64,000 nt of DNA, from contig NW_023601104.1 in assembly GCF_014898055.3 (NCBI RefSeq), positions 73,453,106-73,517,105 of the forward strand, read 5' to 3'. How positions within the stretch are numbered: position 1 is the first letter of the stretch; the number at the start of each line of letters is the position of its first letter. The DNA is from Talpa occidentalis. Taxonomy: Eukaryota; Chordata; Mammalia; Eulipotyphla; Talpidae. Shown here piece after piece: positions 56,852 through 64,000 of this stretch. Both the position numbers and the translations under genes were made by a program. Below the pieces are notes generated by a model. That model worked only from the letters and a program-made list of their open reading frames with translations. It searched no databases and was not told where the DNA came from.

Positions 56852-57114
56852 TAGTGTCAGTTCTTAATAGACGAGAATGATGACTAAAATATCTTTGTGT
56901 TCTAAATTTTTAAATCACAGTCTCATTAGTACACATTATAGGTGCTCATTAAATTTTTTTGAATTAAATAAATGAACTACATATTTTTCTTACTGTTAAA
57001 TTAGTGTGTTGGACAGATTAGGCAGAACTAATAGATTTTAGTCTGTGTCAGATTCTGTGGTAAATATATACTTCTGAAAACATTTTTTGCCTGCTTTTTA
57101 TTTGGTTTCTACAT

Positions 57115-57312
57115 TCTTCTAGTAAGTTCCTCAGCCTCAGTCCTGTTGACATATTGGGCTGGAAATTATTTTGGGAAGCTCTCCTGTGCATTGCTGGGAT
57201 GCTAAGCCTCATCCGTGGCCTCTACCCATTAGATGCCAGTAGGTTCATCCAAGTTGTAACTAACAAAAAAGTGTCCAGATATTGCCAGATGTCCACTGGG
57301 AACAAAATCACT
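57115..57312 (-). repeat. MER5A hAT MITE fossil
   Basis: The plus strand reads the complement of MER5A nearly end to end: CTGTTGACATATTGGGCTGG, GCATTGCTGGGATGCTAAGC, CTCTACCCATTAGATGCCAG, ATTGCCAGATGTCCACTGGG and AGTTGAGAACTACTCTGG. Confidence 0.85.
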
Positions 57313-57738
57313 GCCAGTTGAGAACTACTCTGGTGGTTTTAGCATTTTTTTTTTAACAGAACATGAGTATGTAGATAAGGCGATTAAAATTATAATCTTG
57401 TTGAAAGTGTCTTTGGTTCTTTTTTTAGTGTTTTATTGAATTTCCATGCTATTATAAATTCATGTTGCTGTACTATAAAAAAAGCTATAGGGATATGCTT
57501 TTTCAGTACTATTCAAGTGTATAACTTGAGTAGCTCATATAGATCTGAAGGAAAGTGTCGGAATGTTGAATTAACTTTGGCAGGAAGCCTGGATGAACCA
57601 TTTAGTAGTGAAACAGAAAGACATAGAGAAATCAAACAGAAGACACAGAGAAATCAAAAGAAGAGAATGAACACGTAGCCTTAATTGTTCATTTTTCTCA
57701 ATGTAATACTTCACCATATTATTATTCAGCAGTTATAT
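57313..57738. other. Unassigned DNA
   Basis: No gene recognised. AGACA(T/C)AGAGAAATCAAA is duplicated at about 57621-57660. Confidence 0.4.
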
Positions 57739-57753
57739 AGAAAGTGCCCTATA

Positions 57754-57842
57754 GGGCCTCCCCGGTGGCGCAGCGGTTGAGCGCTGGGTTGCGAAGCTGC
57801 CCGCAGCCTCTGCAGCGCCGGTTAAATCCCCGGCTGCTCCCC

Positions 57843-57873
<31 letters not shown>

Positions 57874-57887
57874 ATCTTTAAAAAAAA
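57754..57887 (+). mobile_element. tRNA-derived SINE with a large internal deletion
   Basis: A well-preserved A box (GTGGCGCAGCGGTTGAGCG) and a damaged B box (GGTTAAATCCC) pass at CGGCTGCTCCCC directly into the (TAAA)n-CTTT tail. About 150 internal bases are missing. The TSD AGAAAGTGCCCTATA (57739-57753) recurs at 57888-57902 with one mismatch, so it inserted in the short form or was deleted later inside the element. Confidence 0.93.
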
Positions 57888-58025
57888 AGAAAGTGCCTTA
57901 TAGTGTGCATATAATAATGCTAAACACTGAATAAAGTAGTTTTTTTTTTTTTAAGATAAAAACTGTTCCTCCTTTCTAAGTAATTTATGATGTATGGTGA
58001 AAGTAACACACACAGCCCCCCCAAA

Positions 58026-58252
58026 ATGCAGCCTCTGCAGCATGAGTTCAATCCCCAGCTGGCCAGGGAGAAACCCACATGGCGCAGTAGACCTCTCCTG
58101 TCTTGCCCACTGCTCCCCTCAGCAGTGTATTTCAGTCAGTCTGCCTGTTCTGTTCCCTGCTCTGTCTCTGGTGAGTCCTCTCACCCCCCGCATCTCTGGC
58201 CTGTGCCCCAGCTCTTGTGTGCATAAATAAATAAATCTTAAAAAAAAAAAGA
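58026..58252 (+). mobile_element. tRNA-derived SINE, 5'-truncated
   Basis: Starts at GCAGCCTCTGCAG with a B-box-like AGTTCAATCCCC. The A box is missing. The tail is TGCATAAATAAATAAATC plus an A run. Confidence 0.9.
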
Positions 58253-59075
58253 ATTGGGATAACAAATGCATTTAAAGTATATGGAAAAGGGAGATTATTT
58301 TGTCCCAAAACAGTTATTTTCCAGGCAGTTTTCACAAGAAGCATCTTCCCTTTACTCTGCTCTTTTTCTAAGAATCATACCATCTTTGTATGGTTATACG
58401 CCTTATTCAAATTTTTACCACAGTGTAGGGCTCATTTAATGGAAATGAAATGGAGTTATTCTCCAGTCATGTATCAATATACCTTTAAGTGCCCAGTCAA
58501 TAATATGGGGTAATGCAATATTATGAGTTCCACTAACTTCCCTGCAATTAACTTGCAAGTGAAAATAAATTATTTTACTGCTGAAAGTTGTGATTTCTTT
58601 CTTTTAGTCCTATTTATTCTATAGTGTTAGAGATTGAGAAGGGAAAATAGATATGTTTGAGGTGAGGAGAACAAAGTTTGAAAGATAACTGCTGGTGAAT
58701 GGTAAAAACACAGTGAAAGATGAATTAGTTGAATTTCCCACTTTCACTCCTGGCAAACATTAGAACAATCATTTTTCCTTTGTATAAACAACTCTGTATT
58801 TTTTGTTGTTTCTCTTTTTTAACTTATTTCTTATTTTTCATTGAAGTAATGCAGTCACATGTTTGTAAAAGACCAGTGATGCTGAAATAGCTCATAACAA
58901 CAGTAAAAGACTCTGATCTACTCTTTTCCCTGCTACCTCCAGAAGTCACTGTTTTACTTGTTCCTTTTGATAGTTATCTACATATTTTATTTGGTGTCCT
59001 ATGTTGTATCAATTTTAAACATTATTATTATATAATAGTTTTCTACGGTTACCATAACAAATTATCCCAAAGTGT
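58253..59075. other. Mostly unassigned DNA
   Basis: No gene seen. About 58840-59040 may be old L1 3'-UTR-like sequence, but this is not firm. Confidence 0.4.
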
Positions 59076-59079
59076 TATA

Positions 59080-62000
59080 GATTTTCTCATTTTCTCCTAA
59101 GAATTTTATTATATTAGCTCTTCAATTTAGGTTTTTAATGTCTTTCTGTTAATTTTCACATATGCTATAAACTATGATTACAAATTCATTTTTGCAATCC
59201 ATATTTACATGTGAATATCTAGTTTTTCCAAGAACCATTCATTAAAGAGATTGTTCTTTCCCTTATTTGTTCCTTGACCCTTAGCAAAGATAAATTGGCC
59301 ATATATATATGAAGGTTTGTTGCTGGTCTCTCAATTCTGTCACATTTTTCTATGTCTACTTCTATAGCTTCACCACACCTTTTAATTTCTATAACTTTGT
59401 AGTGAGTTATGGAATTAGGAAGTATGACTTATTTAACTTTGTTTCATCTTTTCAAAATTATTTAGGGCATTAGGATTCATTTGAGATTCCATATGAATTT
59501 TATTTTTAATAAAGTAATATTTCATTATAAAATTGTATTAATATGTTTTAGTACTGCATCATTAAAACTGAACACGTGCATAAACTATACATTAAGTTAA
59601 CCACTAAAAAAGTTCAGTGCTATTCTTGGAATTGTGGGAAGGTTTTTTCTATTTCTTGGGAAAAAAAAAACAATTATAGGGATTTTGAAGCTCTACATGA
59701 CTTTGGATAGTATTGTTTTCTTAACAAGTTTTGCGATCCATACACATATGTGGCCTTCCATTTATTTAGGTCTTCTTTAGTTATTTGATCATGTTTTGTG
59801 TTTTCAGTATCTAAGACTTAGCTTCTTAGGTGAATTTTTTCCTAAACTAGTATTTTAATTCTTTTTGATACTGTTGTAAATGGAATGTTTTCTTAACTTT
59901 CTTTTCATGTAGCTCATTTATAATGTGTATATAATCAACTGATTTTTGCATGTTGATTTTGTATTTTGCTGAATTTGTTTATTAGTTCTAATAGTGTTTT
60001 TGTGGATTGCTTTCATCTGCAAATCGAGATTTTGTTTCTTTCTTTCCTTTTTGGATACCTGTTATTTCTTTTTCTTGCCTAGTTGCTCTGCATAGATTTT
60101 TCCAATAATACGCTGAATAGAAGTGGCAAAAGCAAGCATCCTTGTCTTGTTCCTGATCTCAAGGATAAATCTCTCATTTTTTCACCATTAAGAATGTTAG
60201 CTGTGGGTTTTTCATATATGGCTTTACCACATAGGCAAGTTCTCTTCTACTAATTTTTTGAATGTTTTTATCTGAAAGACTCTTGAAATTTTTCAAGTTT
60301 TTCTCTCTATTAATATATGACCAACTGGATGTTTTCCTTTACTTACATTAAAGTGGCATGATTCCATTGATTTCTGCATGTCGAGCCACCCTCACATTTC
60401 TAGGATAAGTCCCATTTGTAATGGTGTATAATCCTCTACTATGCTGCTGAATTCAGTTTGCTAGTATTTTGTTGAGGATTTTTCAATCTGTATTCAAAAG
60501 GATTCTTTATCTTTAGTTTTTGTTATTGTGATTTCCATATCTGCCTTTGATGACAGGATAATGCTAACCTCATAATATTATTTGGCCTGTGTTTTTGTCA
60601 GTATTTTGGAAGATTATGAAAGGATTTGTACTTATTCTTCTTTACATATTTGGTATTAGTTCACCAATAAAGTCATGTGGTCTGGTCTTTGCTTTTTTTG
60701 GAGATTTGTGATTGTTGATTAAATCAACCTCTGTTATAGGTCTTTATGTTGTGTTTCTAGAATTTGTCTATTTCATTTTGATTATGAAATTTGTTGGCTT
60801 AAAATTGTTCAGAATATGTTCTTAAATTCCTTTTTTTCCTCTAAAATTTGTAATGATCTCGCTTCCTTTCTGACTGTAGTTAATTGGGTCTTGCTTTCTT
60901 TTCTTTGGAGGGACAGGGGTGTCAACTAACTAAAAGTTCTCTATTTTTCCCATATTTTATTATTAAAGGAATGTACTTTCAGTTTTCTTAATTATCTTGT
61001 TTTTCAGTTCTCAATTATACTAACATTTTGTGTAAAGTTTAATATTTTCTTCCTTTTGGCAGCTTTGGTTTTAGTTTACTCTCCTTTTTTATAGTTCCTT
61101 AAGGTATAGAGTTATTGAATTAATATTCTTTTCTTTTAATATAGATATGTATAACTATAAATTCACCTATTAATGCTACCTTTGATGCATCCCATATTTT
61201 TAGTAAGTCACATTTTTGTGTCATATTCTTCTCAGGTATTTTCTAATTTCTTTGTAATTTCTACTTTGATGTAGAAGAGTGTTTTGGTTAATTTTCAATG
61301 TATTTGCAAAATTTCCAATATTCTTCCTGTTATTGATCTCCAATTTCATTCAATTACAGGTAGCGAATACATTTTATATGACTTTACAGTCTATTGAAAT
61401 TTGTTGGGACTTAACAAATTTGCTTGTTAATTTTGTTCAGATGTGTTGTGTGGCTTTACATGTACCCTATCCTAGATAATGTTCTGTGTGCACTAGAGAA
61501 GAATGTCCTGCATATGTCTGTTAGGTCAGATTAATTTATAGTGTTGTTCAAATATTCTGTTTCCTTATTAATTTCTTTCTGATCTATGCATTTTTATAGT
61601 ATTTTCCTTTTTTTTGTTGTTTTTGTATTTTTTTCAGTACATTATTGAAATCGGTATGTTGAAGTCTCTAATTATTAATGTAAAACTTTTTTTCCCCATC
61701 AATACTGTCAGTTGTTTTTTTAAAGATTTATTTATTTATGCATACAAGAGCTGGGGTACAGGCCAGAGATGTGGGGGTTGAGAGGATTCACCAGACAGTG
61801 GGGAACAGAACAGGCAGATAGACTGAAGTACACTGCTGAGGGGAGCAGCGGGTGAGTCAGGAGAGGTCTGCTGCACCATGTGGGTTTCTCCCTGGCCGGC
61901 TGGGGATCGAACTCATGCTGCAGAGGCTGCGGATTGCTTCATAGTGTGGTGCTTAACCCCTTGCACCACCAGGGAGGCCTAATACTGTCAGTTTTTATTT

Positions 62001-62200
62001 CAGATATCTTGGGGCTCTTTTGTTAGGTATGAGCCCCATACCTATATGTACTATATATTTATAATTGTCATATTTTCTTAATGTCTTAAACCTTGTACCT
62101 TTATAGTATTCTTTTGGGTTCTTATAACCTCCTTTGACTGAAAGTTTGTTTTATCTTTTTGTAATATAGCCTCCCCATTCTCTTTTGATTTTCTATCATA
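59080..62200 (-). mobile_element. Ancient L1 ORF2 (antisense), interrupted by a SINE
   Basis: Antisense ORF2 landmarks run in order: AAGAACCATTCATTAAAGAG (59231), CATATGAATTTTATTTTTAA (59490), TTGATTTTGTATTTTGCTGA (59953), CATCCTTGTCTTGTTCCTGA (60137), TTTGTTGAGGATTTTTCAAT (60468), the linker (61150-61210), then endonuclease words (61470-61700, 62040-62190). It is strongly diverged. A non-L1 block of about 130 bases sits at 59507-59635. Confidence 0.85.
61714..61980 (-). mobile_element. tRNA-derived SINE, full length
   Basis: Minus-strand copy with a TGCATAAATAAATAAATC tail and the B-box complement GGGGATCGAACTCATG. The perfect TSD AATACTGTCAGTT lies at 61701-61713 and 61981-61993, inside the ancient L1. 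Confidence 0.96.
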
Positions 62201-62204
62201 ATTT

Positions 62205-62995
62205 CTCACTTATGCAGTACTTTGTATATGTTAAGGATACATTAATATGTTATTGTAAAACTGAATAATCATAGGTGACTAGTACATGCTTTATTTAGGC
62301 CATTTTCAGCTCCTTAATATATAATTTATAAGCACAGTGTTTATTCTTGCAAAATAGAGAAAAAATTTTAATCTATTATAAGAGGGAGTACTTTAGCAGT
62401 GATCTTTTGTATCTTTTGATTTATTCAGTATACACAAATAAATCATAAGTAATAAAATAATGAATAATGTTAGAGCTGAGCCTAATGTGGAGGTAGAAAA
62501 CACAGCAGTTTATTTCAATTCCATTATCTCTGTGTAGAAAATTCAAATTTTATCAGACACTGAGATGAAATGTTCCTTTCTTACTTCTTTTGATAATGTG
62601 CCAAATTTTTGTGTGACAGAAGACTCTACACATCACTTTTATCATTAATAACTAAAAAATTAAAGGTCAAATAAATAACCTACCAGTACTTATTAAGTAG
62701 ATTCTTGATGTTCATGTTTTACATGACATGTTATAAAGATTTATGACTTGAGTTGATCTTTAATGCATAAAATTTTGTGTTAACATACACTTCAATAATA
62801 TAGGTAAAAGTAAATATTAAGGTAGATGATTTTTAAAGATTCTCTTTAGCTTATCCAAGCATTGTCTTAATTGCTTACATACTTTTGAATGGATTTTTAT
62901 TGAGACATATATTGTCAAAAGTTCTATCCTTTTAGGATGAGGGCATAAACAGCTAAAATAATATCTGTACTAAAGCTTTATTTTTAACTTTCATA
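62205..62995. other. Unassigned AT-rich DNA
   Basis: No gene or repeat recognised. Confidence 0.4.
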
Positions 62996-63004
62996 TAAAA
63001 CATT

Positions 63005-63065
63005 TAAAACAGTGACTGTACATAGTAAATGGTCATTAAGTGATAACCGTTATTATTGATATTGC
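63005..63065 (+). repeat. MIR 3'-end fossil
   Basis: GTGACTGTACATAGTAAATG followed by GTCATTAAGTGATAACC follows the MIR 3' part in sense. Confidence 0.5.
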
Positions 63066-63119
63066 CAGATCTTTTTCTAGGTACTGGAGATAAATGAATA
63101 ATAGATGGTCCCTGTCTTT

Positions 63120-63615
63120 AAAACTCCAGCAAGTAGCATCAAACTAAAATACTTCTGTGCAGCAAAAGAAACTATCATTAAAATGAAAAGACACTTCAAA
63201 TTGGAAAAATCATTTGTTCATCATATATCGGACAAAGAGCTCATATTCCGAGATCTACAAAAATTCTTACAACTCAACAAAAAGAAAACAAATAACCCAA
63301 TCAAAAACTGGGCAGAAGATCTAATAGATGCTTCTCCAAAGAAGACATACAAATATGCAACAGGCACATGCAAAAATGTTCACTATCACTTACCATCAGA
63401 AAAAGGCAAATCAAAATCACAGTGAGATACCATCTTACACCTATGAAAATGACCCATGTCAAAATAACCAAATAATAACCAAAATAACCAACAAAGTAAC
63501 TTGTTGGCAAGGGTATAGAGAGAAAGGAATCATTGTACACTATTGGTGGGAATGTAGGCTCATCTACCTCCTATTGAAAACAGTATGGAGATTGGTGATT
63601 CCAACATAGCTAAAT
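63120..63615 (+). mobile_element. Old L1 ORF2 C-terminal fragment (sense)
   Basis: A 106-codon frame (63105-63425) contains [19 protein letters not shown] and [11 protein letters not shown], decayed versions of [19 protein letters not shown] and [11 protein letters not shown] in L1-C. The following 63490-63600 carries the cysteine-motif region (HYWWECR). It is diverged, and no TSD was found. 63616-63930 holds nothing recognised. Confidence 0.85.
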
Positions 63616-63934
63616 TCCCAACTCCTTGATTTTAATCTTCTTTAATTCCATTATTGTTTTGATAATAGAGTCCCATCATACATATTTTTGATCTATGTTT
63701 TTTATAAAAATTATTGGTTGGATTGTTTATTAATAGAAACTAGATTTTTAGTATTTAATTTAAATCTTTGTATTTAAAAAATATTTCAATCAAATGAACT
63801 TCACCTGTAATGATATGTTGTCTCAAGGCAAAGATCCTATCTTAGGGATTAAATTTGTAAGTCTCAAATACTCATTTTTTCCCTTAGACAGTGATGGGTA
63901 CCCACCTCTCTGCTTTTTAAATTACTTCTATTTT

Positions 63935-64000
63935 TTTTTTAAGATTTATTTATTTATGCATATAAGAGCTGGGGTACAGGCCAGAGGTGTGGGGGGGAGA
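63935..64000 (-). mobile_element. tRNA-derived SINE, cut by window end
   Basis: The tail and 3' part on the minus strand (complement of AAGATTTATTTATTTATGCA, then GAGCTGGGGTACAGGCCAGA) run off the window edge. Confidence 0.93.

Noticed and set aside
1..64000. CRISPR arrays, phage genes, operons or defence systems
   Set aside because: The window is mammalian repeat-rich DNA. No regularly spaced direct repeats or prokaryotic-style gene clusters are present.

Overview
This window is AT-rich, gene-poor DNA from a placental mammal. The evidence is L1 retrotransposons of several ages, ancient MIR, L2 and hAT (MER5A/MER20-like) fossils, an intronless copy of the IER3IP1 mRNA, a U2 snRNA fragment and at least 21 copies of one tRNA-derived SINE. 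The SINE opens with a GGCCTCC..GTGGCGCAG head carrying an A box, has a GGTTCGATCC B box and ends in (TAAA)n-CTTT. From memory it resembles SINEs of rhinolophoid bats (Rhin-1 type), so a horseshoe or leaf-nosed bat is my best guess; I could not verify this. I found no host protein-coding exon, functional RNA gene, CRISPR array, operon or bacterial feature. The window is probably intergenic or deep intronic.

Layout. 1-13 kb: old L1, L2 and MIR fragments, seven SINEs, and a pair of ~270-bp inverted repeats 2.8 kb apart (600-875 and 3714-3982). 13.8-19.3 kb: an old, nearly full-length minus-strand L1 (L1-A) with a 16-bp target-site duplication (TSD). 21.2-29.5 kb: stacked insertions, namely an ancient L1 holding an IER3IP1 processed pseudogene, a 5'-truncated L1 (L1-B) split by a 563-bp solo LTR, and a HAL1/L1 fossil holding a SINE and a second LTR with CCAAT, TATA and poly-A signals. 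30-34.8 kb: mostly unique sequence with MIR, MER20, RTE and U2 fossils. 34.8-37.1 kb: a young plus-strand 5'-truncated L1 (L1-C) with a 668-codon open ORF2 remnant and a 40-bp 3' transduction. 37-41 kb: SINEs, an unidentified 3'-UTR retrocopy and old L1 pieces. 41.3-47.6 kb: a full-length minus-strand L1 (L1-D) with a CpG-rich 5' UTR starting at a YY1 site. 48-64 kb: old L1, MIR and MER5A fossils and eight SINEs.

The window is a record of L1-driven retrotransposition: L1 proteins moved L1, the SINEs, the mRNA copies and the U2 fragment. Many of these share A-tails, TSDs of about 10-17 bp and nick sites resembling TTTT/AA. I found no new biological system. The points most worth following up are the L1-C transduction, the inverted repeat, the SINE with a doubled B box, the two unrelated L1 5' UTRs, and the homopolymer-deletion pattern in L1-D, which looks more like sequencing error than decay.
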